A stretch of DNA of 64,000 nt from the NCBI GenBank assembly GCA_036785705.1, contig JAWUZG010000159.1:4402001-4466000 (forward strand). Direction: 5' to 3'. A program made the translations under genes and the position numbers. The notes below the pieces were generated by a model that had not been told where the DNA came from, did no database searches, and saw only the letters and a program-made list of their open reading frames with translations. The DNA comes from Acanthornis magna (taxonomy: Eukaryota > Chordata > Aves > Passeriformes > Acanthizidae). Positions within the stretch are counted from its first letter, which is position 1. Every line of letters begins with the position of its first letter. Below, piece after piece: positions 40,001 to 52,525 of this stretch.

Positions 40001-41040
40001 TTCCCCAACTATTAATTTATTTTATTGCCAATTCTGGTCACTAATCTTAATTTGAATTTATACCAGATACAACTGTGTTTCTCAGATTGAAAGTAAAATG
40101 CTGTTAAGGGTATCATTAGAGCATATTCTGAAAGTGTTTTCTCATGTGTAGTAACATTTCCATTAAGAGAGCTATATGTGCTAGAATTTACTTATTTATG
40201 TGTCACACAAAGAATACATAATTTTTTATAAATATAAACAAAGAATTAGTCCGTGTTTGGAAAAATACCCCTAAACTGTGAGAAACAGAGATATTGTTTT
40301 ATCTTTAAAAATGGTGCGAGACCAATATGGAATAAGGAATTTTGGGAAAGCTTTGGGATCAAGCTCACAGAGTATCAGAAAGATGTTCAGTGTATATGTC
40401 CTTCCTTTAGATATTTATCAGTTGACACATAATGATGAGGATTTAATAGGCAGAACGCTATTAGTTCAGTTAATCAGTAGCTCTCACCAGAGAACAAAAT
40501 GCAAATTTGTTCTCCTCAGAAGGTCCTGTAATGTTGGTTTCTTGATACCCTTTTGTTTAGAACTATTTTTTTAAAGTTTATTTAGCAGCTACAAACACAT
40601 TTTTCATGTAAGTTTTCTCTCTGTGGTAGCGGTGCAACCTTCTTTAAATAGGCATTCCACAGATCCTCACTGGATCAGTTATAAAACACTTCTCCAGCAA
40701 TCTGTCCTCCCATAACAGATTCCCACAGGAATATGATCATCCCAGTCTCATTTGCACCAAGCCTATTACTCCCAGTTCCCAGGCCAGGGTGGGAAAAGCA
40801 GGAGCAGCATTCACAGCTTTGAACAGAAACCTGCTGCATCAACAAGCTGCACTCACCAGTCATAAACTACAGGCTTAACTGATTAACTTCTAATATATAA
40901 TCACCAGTGGTTTCCTTCTCAGCAGCTTATGGCATAGTTTAAGAGGGTTTCTTGTAGTTCTCCCCATCCACCCGTCAGTTTATTCACCACAGTCCTTCCT
41001 TGCATCTCTTGTGCCCTGAGCCAGGTGATGAAATTGTGAT

Positions 41041-41120
41041 AAACTATTCTTCAGGAGGATAAACTATCCTTCAGGAGGATAAACTATTCCTCAGGAGGAT
41101 AAACTATCCTTCAGGAGGCT
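41041..41120. repeat. 20-bp x 4 tandem repeat
   Basis: Four head-to-tail 20-bp units starting AAACTAT at 41041, 41061, 41081 and 41101. Differences are confined to the TTCTT/TCCTT/TTCCT positions in mid-unit and the last two bases of copy 4. Copies 2 and 4 share the same mid-unit variant, suggesting duplication of a two-unit block. The unit length is not a multiple of three. Confidence 0.95.
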
Positions 41121-42936
41121 GCTGACCCACCAGGTGCCCTCAGGAGCCACTGCAAACAGCTCCAGCAGGCAGCAGGGACAGGGCCTGGAGATGGAGAGTG
41201 GAGAGGGAATGTCAGTGCTCAGACAGCTCTCCTGCTAAGGCTGGCCCATCCTACCCATCCTGTTAGCGTTCCACTCCTGAGCTAGAGATGATATTAAATG
41301 GCTGGAATACAGATCTGCTCACTGCTGGGCTGTTAGAGCAGCTCACCGTGTCAGGCAGGGAGAGACTAGAGGGTTTTAGTTTCCTCAGGAGCTTCATCTC
41401 TGTCGCAGAGCAAAACCCTGTTCTGGGAAGCTTTCTGCCCAGCCTGGGCAGGCTGTGAGCTCCCACTGGGACATCCCACCCCTGGCACCCCTGCTCTGCA
41501 CGGAGCTCCATCCAGGTGTGCGAGGGAATGGGACACATCAGCAGGGTCGGGACAAAAGGAGAAGAAGCAGCAGGTCAGGTCTGCTTTCTTTCTGCTCCCC
41601 GCGTGTCTGAATCTGATCCCAGACACAGCCCTGCTGCTGTCTGTCAGCTCCTGACAGCAGCAGGAGCAGCACAGGTTTTCCTCTGCGCTTTGGCAGCCTT
41701 AACCTGCACTCCCACTGCCTTTGCCTGAGCAATCTGCAGGTTGATATTTACTAAATCAGCATTATGGAACCCGCATCTTTGTCCTACTCCCCTCTTTCCC
41801 TGTCATTTCTATTTCAGCTCAGATATCCAGCAGCTTGACAGATAAGACATTGCCAAATCACAAAAGACCTTACGTGTATCTCGAATTTCCTGACTTGCCT
41901 TATTAAGCTGCAATCTGTTGCACAGGATCACACAATAGATGTGTTGCAATGTAACCTGACATAATAAGTTACTCCCATGATAAAAGGCGCAAGACATGCA
42001 AAAAATGACTGTTTTTCTTATCAGTGGAGCAGCTCTCAAAGCAAACAGGAGATCAAGTCAGTTGAATCCAGCATGTGTTTAATTTAACAAAAATTATAGC
42101 AGATGCCTACTAATGTATTTTAGGCTTTTTCTGAAAAGTATTCTTATGTCTGTAATATAAGTCTTTGTTCATTACATTATCTTGCCACTCATTGAACGTG
42201 AATTCTTTTCACTGCCTAAAATGAAATCCTGAATTCTAGTCCAGGACAAGTTTTCTACACTTATTCACCTCCTAAATGTTTTGCATGATTTGGCACAGCA
42301 CAGCTCCCCTGCCCCTCTGGGCAGGAACTTTACACACACCAGTGAGAGAGCCAAAAAGGAAGAAAATAAGAAAACTTCTTAAAGATGAGGAACTGAACTG
42401 AAGCAAACAGTTCCTTTTCTCTGTATCATTTTGGACACATATACTTTATCTATACACTGAATTTCACTACAGCTTAAATAGTTCACTGACTGTAACAACT
42501 GAACCAAAACTCAAAGCCACCAGGAAGAAAGGTAGTGGGTTTTGTGAGATAAATTCTTGTCAGCTTTTCAGGGGAGAAGCGTTCTGCTGCTTTGCTGCTG
42601 CCAATTTGCCCAGAGCCCCTATGGAAATGTGCAGTAAAAAGGCACAAAATAATATTGTCCTGAGACTGTCAGCAATCTCTGTGTTCAAAGGACTTATTTG
42701 CCAGTCCTGCCCTGGGAATGTGCTGCGTTAATTGATGGAGATGGGAAGAGAAGGTGCAAGGATGAGGTAGAGCTCCAAAAAAGGAGCACCACAAACTCCT
42801 ACCAGGGCAGGAAATCCAACAGTTCTGGAGAACAAACACGAAGGCCTGACATTATAAATATCACTTCATTGACCACTCCAGTGCGTGAGGAGGGGGAGGC
42901 TAAAATCGCTGGCAGGATATTCTAGGGAACACCAGC

Positions 42937-42974
42937 TTTCCCCGGGGGAAACTGCTAATTTTTATCAGCAGTTT
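42937..42974. repeat. Palindrome abutting a stem-loop
   Basis: A G/C-centred palindrome at 42937-42951 has seven-base arms (TTTCCCC and GGGGAAA) around one G. It overlaps the start of a second stem, AAACTGCT (42949-42956) paired with AGCAGTTT (42967-42974), with a 10-nt loop. Both stems are perfect. No terminator or RNA function can be assigned. Confidence 0.6.
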
Positions 42975-44200
42975 ACGTGAAATTTCATTTGTTCTCAATA
43001 GAGCATGATTTGTTTGAACCCCGTAAAGCTGGGTATTTCAGGACCATTCCTTGTCAAGGGTACCTGGGGGGGTAATTTGGTTCTCTCAGGTTCACTGGGT
43101 GGGGGCTCATGCCAAAGTTGTTTAATTTTTCCAGCGGAGCCTCCGGGAAACTGAACCTGCCAACACCTGGCACAAGAGCTCCACCGGGCACCTCACTCAT
43201 TGTGGAGAGGCATTTTTATGTCACCTCTCATCACAATGGCTGAGCAATGAGGACACATATCTTCTTTGGGGTTTCTTTTTTGTCTCCTATCTTCCCAAAA
43301 CACTGCCATAATCCTGAGGTAACAACACGGCAGAGGCAAAAGATATGCACTAAAATGAGGTTCTTATCTGCGGTTTTATTATCCCGTGCAATATTCTTGC
43401 AGAAAATTACTTTCTGAAATGTGCTAAGCTGCTCTTTGGCTCTCCAGGGCTCTATTCACAATTTTCTGTAAGTGATTTTTGTTTAATTTGTGGCAATAGA
43501 GGGATAGATATCTTTCACCCTGACTGTTATCAACTTAATTGTAGCTATAGGAAAAGTAAAGGCTAGCTGACTTTTTATTACTGGGAGTGAAACAATGGGG
43601 CACTGTTTGCTTTTCTCTTTCCGTACAGCACAGTGGCTAAACTCATACCTAAATTCACCTAACTTTGCCTGAAATAAATGCTTCATTTTCGGATGACTTA
43701 ATCTTTTTCTAGAGGAAGACTTTGTCACCTGTAGTCCTCGTCCCTAATTGCTAGGTAAACCATCAGCAGGAGGTGAATGAAGGATCTCTGTGCTCTGGAC
43801 GCTGCCTTTTGTTGGTTTGCTGCTGCTTGAACAAAAATTACAGAGACAGAAAGTGCTGCAGCCCACTCTGTGCTTCTGGTGTGGAGAGCTCCTGTTCTGC
43901 TGGGGAGAAATGCAGGTTTTGTCCTCGTCTGCTGCATCCTCAAGCCTCGCCTACATAGAGGAAAATATATATTTGTGTGGTCCCATATGTGTTTTGGTGG
44001 AAAGCCCAACTGATTTCATATATTGATGCAGCACTTTAGTAGCTTTTACTTTAATAAAAGTGGGGTGATGTGTTTGACTTGGCCACACCGCTTCAGAAGG
44101 TAGACAGGCCAGAGGGGAGCAAGAAAAACCAAAATTGTACAGGAAAAACTGGAAGGTTTAGCTGAGAAAGTGAAGTTTTAACCTTAACATGATGCAAACA

Positions 44201-44400
44201 GGAGATAAGTAAATTGTTTTCCAAAGGAGTGTTGGAAACGGCAAGAAAAAATGGGCTTAAATTGTAGCACAGGACAGACATTGGGGAGGATTTTTTCAGT
44301 GATGAGAACAGATAAGCAGTGGCCTCAGTAGGGAGGTTACCAATTCTCTGTCTCTGGCTGTTATTTTTCAAAAACTCACTGTACAAGAGTCTCTCGGAAA
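44201..44400 (+). mobile_element. Ancient CR1/L3-like LINE, 3' region
   Basis: Landmarks of the old amniote CR1/L3 3' region appear in order. AGATAAGTAAATTGTTTTCC is followed by GGCAAGAAAAAATGGGCTTA and AATTGTAGCA, then GACATTGGGGAGGATTTTTTC, AAGCAGTGG, TAGGGAGGTTACC and a decayed TCTCTGTCTCTGG..TTTTTCAAAAA. It has clear sequence order but many substitutions, so it is older than the typical avian CR1 tails in this window. The minus-strand open frame over it (44093-44386) is a by-product. Confidence 0.75.
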
Positions 44401-47400
44401 TGCTGTGTGTGCTTTCCCTTGCCTGTGAGAGAGGACAGTGTCTGTTAATGTTTTGTTGTTACTTCAAGTGACATTTTCATGTCATTTTTCTCCCCTCTGA
44501 TCGAAGGGGAAGCAGGCACAGAGAAGTTTGTTCTCTGACTGGCAGCCTGGGCTCCCTCCTTCAGAAATATCCTATTCCCAGCAGAGATGCTTTCCACACT
44601 TGGGCTTGGGTAAGGAAGACCCTGAAAGAAAACCTTCTGCCTGATGAGATCCTCCATTTCTTCCTTTAGATACTTCAGCAATATGTGCAGGATTTATCCG
44701 TGTCAAAAATGTGAATTCTGCTGGTTCTGCACAGCAAAGGGAAGATGCCTCACCTTTGCCATCTGCCATAAATCTGTGGCATTTTTGGGTAGCATCAGGC
44801 AAAGTTTTATTCTCATTTCCTCTATAAGTTGCTTTTCCTTTCCCTTTGTATCACATCTTCAAGGGTAGATTCTCTGTCTCATATGAAGGACTAAAATCTT
44901 CCTGTTTTTTGGAAATTCTGTCCAATATTTCAAACTGAAATGCTTTTACACAAAGACACTGGCATGACTCTTTTTCATCAACCCCAAAAAAGTACACAGT
45001 GATACTTTTTGGGTGGATTTTAAAACAAACCTCACTTGTAGCTTTGAAAATGTTCCTCTACATCCAATGAAAAGCTAAAAATATCTATGAATAAGTTAAC
45101 ACCTGAAAATGTAGGTTTCTGCACATGGCTTACATAAACCATAAAAGCAAATTTTTAACTATGTTTGAATTTCATGCATAAATCTCCTTGAGAAAAAGTT
45201 CCATCCCAGTGACAGTGAGTTTTAAGCTAAAGTAAACATTTTGCTCTGCAAATGGCATATAAAAACCCCAATTCAAAATTACTAGACCAATATACACAGC
45301 TTTTTTTTTCCCTTTTTACTCACAGTTAATCTCTTAATTCTCAAGTAGGCCACTGCCAGAAGCCTTTTTGGCAAATAAATTATTATTTTCTTTGTTTACT
45401 TTCACTGTAATTACTGACTCAATTGCTTTCAATAAAGCAGCCTAATAGTAGTTGACATAAATGATATTTTTTCCCTCAGGTTTCTTAGTTATTCTCTGAT
45501 TGATGATATCCAGCGTAAAAAATGAGCAAAATCATAGCTTTCTAAAAATTTATTAAAATTAAAAATAAAAAAAAAGAGAGAAAACAAAAAATACAATCCC
45601 CAAACCCCAGAATTCAGTCTATTGTGAGCAAATAGGTGATTTAATTACTGCTTATAGAATTATTTTACCAAAATCCAACATAAACCAAAACATGTTTAGC
45701 TGTTCTCTGCTTTTCCTCCGTGGTAATTCATCATAATGTATTAATATATATCAGCTTTTATACTCTTAAGGCTCCGTACTGTGACTAATCTTATTCATTT
45801 TTGGTTCCCTGAAGGAGCCATTCCATTCTCCTCTGCAAAAAGCCTTTTATAAACAACTCCACAGGGCAGATTGGCACTAAATGCGCTGATGGCTGCTTGG
45901 GAGGTTCTGGAGGGTGTCCTGGGGCTGAACCATTTATTGATGCTGTGAACTCTTCCCAAAACGTGCCCTGCCAATCGTCTGGGATTGGCTTTTCGAGGGG
46001 ACACTGCAGCAGGCTGGGCCAGGATGTCTTTGATGCAGTAAAATTTGGAAACTCCACTGAAGTGTCTCTCCTGGCCACCAGCAGAAACAGAATTGGAGGG
46101 AAAACGTGCAAAGAGGAACTCCTGAATTCTTCACTGAGCTTCCTGGGGCAATAAAAATGAGAGAGAAACCATCAGGTGCTTCCCTAACCCCCTGAGATTT
46201 GGGGTCTCACCGCCCCAGTCTGTGCGAGCACAGCCCCGGGGGAGATCTGCTGGAAGAGCCATTTGGTTGGAATTTCTCCCTCCTCTGGACCTTCTGTGGC
46301 TTCCTACAGCCCAACACATTTCAGCACAGTCAGGCTGCTCTGATTTGTACCAGCCCACGTGTTGGCAGAAAAGTTGTGCGGAATTAATGAAAGCTATCGA
46401 GCACCAGGAAGTCATAAAACTGTTCCCTATTTTCATAGTTCTTCAGCCCAGAAAAAACAGTAATATTAACACCTGTCAAAAAATGTTATTGCAGATCTGA
46501 ATTCTTGATGACTTCTCTGAAGGCACGAGCATTGTTCGCAGGAAGTCTGAGAATGATCTTCTCCAGCCTGAATCATAGGAAAAAATATATGTAGGGCTCA
46601 AATTGTGAAAAAAACCAATAAAAACCCTTAAAAACTTCACTAGTGTGATAGCTGATCTTCATCTGAATTATTTCCTTCCATTAATTCCTCAACTTATTTT
46701 GATAGGTTTATTAAAAAATCCAAGACTCATCTAAGCGAATTTGATTTGGTGTCTAAGCCACTCCAAAATCACATTTTAATTTGATTCTGTTGATATAATA
46801 TCTGACCTTGCTAAAGCAGACAGCAGAGCACATCACTTCTGGCATGCTGAAAATATAATTATTTGTCTGTTAACGTTATTTCTCTGCAAAGAAAAGGCAG
46901 TGTATCGAATAGTGAAGTTTTTGGGACTGGAACAGGTGAACTTGGAACCACCACACCTCACATGATACTTTTGGGAACAAAACATCAAAATCTTCCAAGT
47001 ATAGTCACATTTTCCTGAATGCTCCCATCTCCTGGCACTCTGACAGTCATTTCTGGAGTAAATGTTCTGCACACACAGAGCACTGACTGCGGAATGAATC
47101 TCTGAATAGTCATTGAAAGCTTTTGTCTGTGTTTACAGCTCTGCAGCAAAGCTCCTATTTTTGTCTTCAGTGGTTTTGGTTTTTAGGAGCGTTTCCACAG
47201 TGAATCAAGGGGTGAGTTTCAGGTTGAGCTTCAATTTTCAGCTCTCTGTAGGACTTCATTCCAAGCCCTGATGAGACTCAAAAATGATTACATACTACAC
47301 ATTTTTATCTCACTTATCTCACATACATGAATCTAAACAAAAATAAGTGAAAAACTAAGAGGAATGAAATGTTATTGCCTGGTGGGAAGGTGGAAGGAGC

Positions 47401-49243
47401 TGCAGCCAGAGCATTTAAATTATCCCTAAGTACTGCTGAATAATACAATCAGTCTATTGTTTCTTTCTGAAAATATCTGATAACTTCTCCTCGCTGAACA
47501 CTGTGGAAATTTTGCATCCATAGCATGAGCTCACTCCATGAAGTTGTCCCAGCCACAACACAAGCAGTTGTGTGAATTCTCTCCTGCTCTACATAGGATG
47601 TGAAAGCACAGCTTTGCACTGTTTGCTTCCAGAAAGAAGTGGATGTATAAATCTTGAAGAAGTGAAACATGGCTTTAAAATATATTCCTTGACCTAGTCC
47701 TCCATCACTAAATTAAATTTCAGTGACTTGCTAGAAAAATGTGTTTTCATGCGCTCCCATAAATTATGCATTTCAATGCTGTATGTATCCTTTTTTATTA
47801 TAGAGGAAGAAGGAAAAAAAATCAGACAGCTCCTAAAATCTGAGTCTTCCCGACACTTAGGCTGCATCAGGTCTGAAAGTAAAATCTTATTGTGACTTCA
47901 AAGGTTAATTCTTGTTAAAATTGTTCCTTTACAATGGGTATGAGCACATATTAAGAGTATTGATGAAACACTGATATAACACTTGTTTCTTGCAGAAACA
48001 AAGTATTACAAGACAAGTAATCGTGTCTTACTTGTGTGGTTCTTCTTCATAGTTACTTTCTATAATTTTGAATCATCTACTGGGTTTTAATACCTGATTT
48101 TGCCATAGTCTTTAGTGGCAAGTTTCGTACCACAAAATACCATTTATTACAAGATATGCCAGTCCCTTGAACCTACTCATAAGAGTCTCAGTGGGTCCAA
48201 ATTAGACAATTAGCTGATTTTATGTAACTCATGTTTTTATAAGTGGTTTTCAACCTTACTGGTTTTCTTCGCAGGAGCTGTGAAATTGAATCCAGATGAA
48301 CATAAATCATTCCCGCCAGCTCCGCACAGCAGCTCCTTCCAGCTCAACAAGCTTTGAGCTTTGGGTGATCACCTTTGTCCTTCACGGTTCTGCTGCCACA
48401 CAGAAACATCCAGCACCAGGTAGGTCTGTCTGGAAACTGCTCCCAGGAAGGGTTAAAATACCTGGAGGGAGGTGTGTGAAGTGCCTTCGTTTCGTTCAGG
48501 TACTTTGGAGTATCAGAAGGCAGAGGTTCACACAACATCCTGAAATTTTTCATCTCAGCCTGCTAGTGCAGTGATGGGTGAGAAGTAGGAATGAGTCTCA
48601 AAGTGAAAGAGCTGGGCAGCACATTTGAGAGGAATGGCTTGGAATGACTCGGTAACTGCACTGTTAGGGCTGGAAAGAAGGTTGAGGTCTTATTAGGGTT
48701 TTTAAATTTTTGGATTTAATATTTGTTGGATAGTTTCTGGTGGACTCATATAAAACTGCAATCTTTAATCTTATCTTTTCCAACCTCACAACGGTTTTGT
48801 CCTTAGCAGAACTGTACGAACAGAAATGTTCATCAAATATTGCTCAAGTAAAATGCATTCTTGGTACTTACACATCTGTAAACTTGTTAAAATTTTTAAT
48901 GATGACACACCTAGTGTGTTTTGGGAATTAAATGTGTGAGCAAAGGGCATGAAGTATTGATACCACAGCACAGACTTTTCTGCATGCAATGATTTGTTCC
49001 CATGACAGGTTGTATGGCTCAGTACCTTTTGGTAGCAAAACTATTAACTTTGCTTTTTCCTTGTTGTTCTCTAGTCCTAAAAGTCACAGTCAAACTGTTA
49101 ATTACGGTAGCAATTTTAGTGTGACAAATTAAGGTGCCTGTATGGCAAAGTCACTCAGTACCCTGAGAAGCCCAGCTTCGATTTCAAAATACTGCACTGA
49201 AAATGGAATGTTTAACAACAAGCTCCATCCCCTGCTTAAACTG

Positions 49244-49260
49244 TGAATAAATAAATAAAT
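49244..49260. repeat. (AATA)4 microsatellite
   Basis: Four AATA units, short and pure. Confidence 0.85.
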
Positions 49261-49468
49261 CCTGCTTCACACAGCACAGGGCCTGCACATCACCTCTGCC
49301 TCCTCTCTGCTCGTCTCACCTTCCCTGTTCTGCATCTTGATGAAGGTTTGTAAACCTTTCACACGAATGTCTCACAGTTATTTTAAAGGCACAGCCATGG
49401 GTTCCAATTTCAAAGGTTAGTGTACCGAGAAGGTGACAGCCACATGAAAATTACTGTTAATGAGCACC

Positions 49469-49481
49469 AAAAAAAAAAAAA
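49469..49481. repeat. Poly-A run (13 A)
   Basis: Thirteen uninterrupted A followed by CAAACACC. Confidence 0.9.
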
Positions 49482-49937
49482 CAAACACCATTTTTACATG
49501 TGGACAACACCAGATTTTTGTCTGTTTTCTTTACAGACATTCTGAAAATGTTGACAGGTCTTTTCTGTGTACAGAGGAAAATTGGTAAAAATCACAAAAT
49601 GTAATATTATTAAAGAGATTTTTAAAGTTAGATTTATCTTCATGTTCTTCTAATTAGTTTTTTAAAATAGAAATTTTATTTCTGCCTCATTTAAAGTTCA
49701 ACAAAGCTGTTGAAGTAATTTGATTTTGAGCTGAAGGCAGAAGGCTCATACTTGGACAACAATATATCATTCAGTAATTGTTACTTTAGTCAAAATGCTG
49801 ATTATGTGGAACTATCTTACATACTAAAGTCAGAGGAAAAGCAATCTCTTCATAAGTATGTAAAGAGTTCATAAAGAAAGAACTCTGACAGACAGCCACA
49901 ATGTATGACACATTTCAGTTCTGGTTTCTTTCTAGAA

Positions 49938-50250
49938 AGCATCTCTTGCAACCATCCTGCTCAAACAGGGTTGGTTAAGGTCCTCAGGACCGTGTCCATC
50001 CAGAGATTCAATATCCAGGATATTGGACTCCACAACCTCTTAAAGCAACAAAGAAAAAAAAGGGTTTCTTATATTTAAATGAAATTCCCTGCATTTCAGT
50101 TGTGCTCTTGTCCCTGGTGAGGTGAGGGGGACTGGCCAGTGGTTCCTCTGATCCTTCTCCTTGTACTTCTTGCTTTCTTCCCACCCTCAGCAATCTCCCC
50201 TGATCTCCAGGGTTCCATGTCTTTTCTCCTTTGTGTCAGCAGCCAGCGTC
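49938..50250 (-). mobile_element. CR1 LINE, 3'-UTR-proximal fragment
   Basis: This is the reverse complement of CR1, recognised on the plus strand as GCATCTCTTGCAACCATCC, TGCTCAAACAGGGTTGG, GACCGTGTCCATCC and GGACTCCACAACCTCTTAA. It continues with GGTTTCTTATATTTAAATG, TTTCAGTTGTGCTCTTGTCC and CACCCTCAGCAATCTCCCC. About 25 bases that normally lie between the CACAACCTCT and GTTTCTTAT blocks are missing and replaced by an A-rich run at 50047-50060, so the copy carries an internal deletion. It has no coding capacity. The extreme 3' end with the terminal repeats is also absent. Confidence 0.88.
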
Positions 50251-50785
50251 GGTTTGAGATAATTTCTCCGGACCGAATAAAGTCCTCTTGCACTCTGGGT
50301 ACTCATCCACTGTAATCAGACAGCCTCTTGATCTTCACTTTGAAATCGTGTTTTGGAATTTCAGGAAAGTTCATTCTCTCCCTGAACAAGTTTGTCTTAT
50401 GTTAGCCTAAATTTGGATTTCTACATCAAAATCTCTTTTCTTTCCTCATCTTTTTGGGGGACATTTTTGTGAATCCAGAACTCAGGAAATGTTAAGGCTG
50501 GTTGCCTTCAGCCAACCATTGTCATTACAAATGTAATAATGATCCATCATCCCCCAGCAACCCCTAATATAAACATCTGTCCATTGATGAACTGTTTGGC
50601 AGAGGAATCAGGATGACTGGAACCACACAATAAAATGTTCTCCTCTCTTTTAGAAGCTTTAGAGCTGCAGTGTGGTTGGAGCTCTGCTGTCACAGTCACT
50701 GCTGCTGCTCTCATTCACGTTTGATTTTCGTGGCACTTTCTGCTTGTGCATTCAGCTGAGCCATAAATCAAGAGTCTTGTGGCCA

Positions 50786-50821
50786 ACTTTGGGGTTTACC
50801 TGCACTTTGGGGTTTACCTGC
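50786..50821. repeat. 18-bp perfect tandem duplication
   Basis: Two exact adjacent copies of ACTTTGGGGTTTACCTGC at 50786-50803 and 50804-50821. Confidence 0.95.
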
Positions 50822-52057
50822 GCACACTTCACCTTTTAGGAAACTCTCTGCCGACCCAGCGTGACATCCATAACCGTGGTGTTATTCAAAGGGTTACATT
50901 GATTAGGTTCTGTTGGATAAACTGCTGTTAAACTGAATTTATTTAAATTTGTGGCATAAGTTATTTCAATCAGATATGCACTACTTACTTACTCATCCAT
51001 ATAGTTTCACTAAAGAACAGTGGATCAAATTGTCTTCTTAGAGGAGCAGTAGCAAATTAGAGTAACTCCTTTTAAAGCTTAGGAATAAATAAATTTAACA
51101 TAAATAAATCCCTAGGCCAGAAATACATCTCTGAAACCTGAGCTTATTCTTTCTTTCCCTTGTTCAAAGTAAAATTAAGCAAATGGTTGAATGCCTTTCT
51201 AAATCAGGGGAGAAGATTGAAGTCTGATCCATTTAAGCTACTTCCTTAAGCTGGGGTAGAAGTGGAACACAGCTTCTTTTTCAAACTGATAACTCTATTA
51301 GGAAAGAGAACAAAAGCTTTTTCTTCTTTCTTTTTCCTTCTTAATTCACTGTAGACATTTCCACATAATGTATTTTTAGCATAGGTATATGAACAGAAGT
51401 GAATGTTTATATCTGTGTTATCCTGCTCAGTAAGAACTGGCTTTTATTCCTAACAGTGAATTATTCTTGAGGGAACCTGACATCTTCTAGGAAACCTGAC
51501 TGGCAAAAGTAATAAGTAGTAATAAAACAGAAGGAATCTTTGTAATCTCAAGATTAATGGATAAAATGTTTATGCTGAGGGGTCTCTTCATCAACAAACT
51601 GCTGTTTGCACCTATTTGCATTTTAATGGTTACCCTAGTTCTGAAGTTAAAATTACAGACTTTTCCCAGCTGCTCTTTAAATGCTACATTATAATTTTGA
51701 GGAAGCATCATACGTAATTATATTTAATAGACACAGAATTGATTGAAACACTTAACAAAAACAAAAAGCCCAGACCTAATTTTGTAAACATGTTATTGTA
51801 CAGTAACCCCCAATGAGTTTGTTCTTAAATCTCCTAATTAATTTTTAATTAAAAAGCTCAAAGATGCTATTATACTTCTTGTTGTAAATGGCAGCCTTAT
51901 GTAAGCATAAACGACTTAGCTGCTCAGACAAATATCTCCCATTAAAATCCATGTTAATGAGAACTCCTGAACACAGTATTTCACAGATTTAAACAGTGGC
52001 AGCGCTAAAATAGTCTAAATATCACATAGGGGGTTGTTCTTTTTCATTCCACCTTTC

Positions 52058-52070
52058 TTTTTTTTTTTTT
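52058..52070. repeat. Poly-T run (13 T)
   Basis: Thirteen uninterrupted T followed by GTTTT. Confidence 0.9.
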
Positions 52071-52367
52071 GTTTTATGCAGAACACAGTTGGTTTGCAGT
52101 GAGAAACTCTCCAAATTTCCACTCAGGTGCATCGATCTCCTCCACTGCTATTAGCAGACTATTTATAGCATTGACTCATTAATTATAGTGATGGTCCAAC
52201 TCACCTCTACTTATCTGAGGGCAAATGGGCCCAAATTACCAAACCCTGGTGCAGATTTGCTGCATTAAAGAGGTGAACATTGCTCTCCTTAATGAAAGAG
52301 TGACCTACTGAGGAAAAACAACCCCCAGCCAAATTCCCACCCTCCCATATAAAAGCCATCCAGCCTT

Positions 52368-52423
52368 CCATGATTTTAGTCCATGATTTTAGTCCATGAT
52401 TTTAGTCCATGATTTTAGTCCAT
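52368..52423. repeat. 13-bp x 4 perfect tandem repeat
   Basis: Four exact copies of CCATGATTTTAGT begin at 52368, 52381, 52394 and 52407, followed by a four-base partial copy. Perfect identity of all copies indicates a recent expansion, so length polymorphism is likely. Confidence 0.97.
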
Positions 52424-52494
52424 CTCCTGGCTAGAAGCAGGCAGAGGATCCAAGGCTGAGCACAGCGTGTTGCTGTGGGGATGGGCTGATGTCA

Positions 52495-52525
52495 CAAATC
52501 GAGGATTATTAATAGCAGAAAAACA
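52495..52525 (+). repeat. 31-bp dispersed repeat, copy A
   Basis: A 31-bp segment starting CAAAT and containing GAGGATTATTAATAGCA. It recurs in the same orientation at 54041-54071 with only two differences (positions 6 and 24). No known element was recognised around either copy. Confidence 0.8.

Larger units (their letters stand above)
35231..44200. other. Unique non-coding stretch, no gene supported
   Basis: No gene is supported. A (TA)9 microsatellite is at 36131-36148, an A-rich run at about 39718-39740 and a 13-bp imperfect duplication at 37063-37088. A GC-richer patch runs from 41110 to 41740, beginning within and just after the 20-bp tandem array. Smaller GC-richer patches are near 38700-38850, 39330-39520 and 42690-42900. 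Open frames of up to 123 codons (38698-39069, minus) have no recognisable domain. The remainder shows no feature I can name. Confidence 0.7.
44401..49937. other. Unique non-coding stretch, no gene supported
   Basis: No gene is supported. A GC-richer patch at 45840-46350 gives overlapping open frames of up to 106 codons on both strands, none recognisable. An A-rich stretch lies at 45551-45593. Poly-A (13) is at 49469-49481 and an AATA run at 49244-49260. The rest is AT-rich unique sequence. Confidence 0.7.

Noticed and set aside
41127..41141. CCACCAGGTGCC as a second CTCF-like site
   Set aside because: It fails three positions of the 14-base core.
42400..42460. ACACATATACT resembling the start of a U6 snRNA
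   Set aside because: Only a short stretch matches. The rest of U6 and a terminal T-run are absent.
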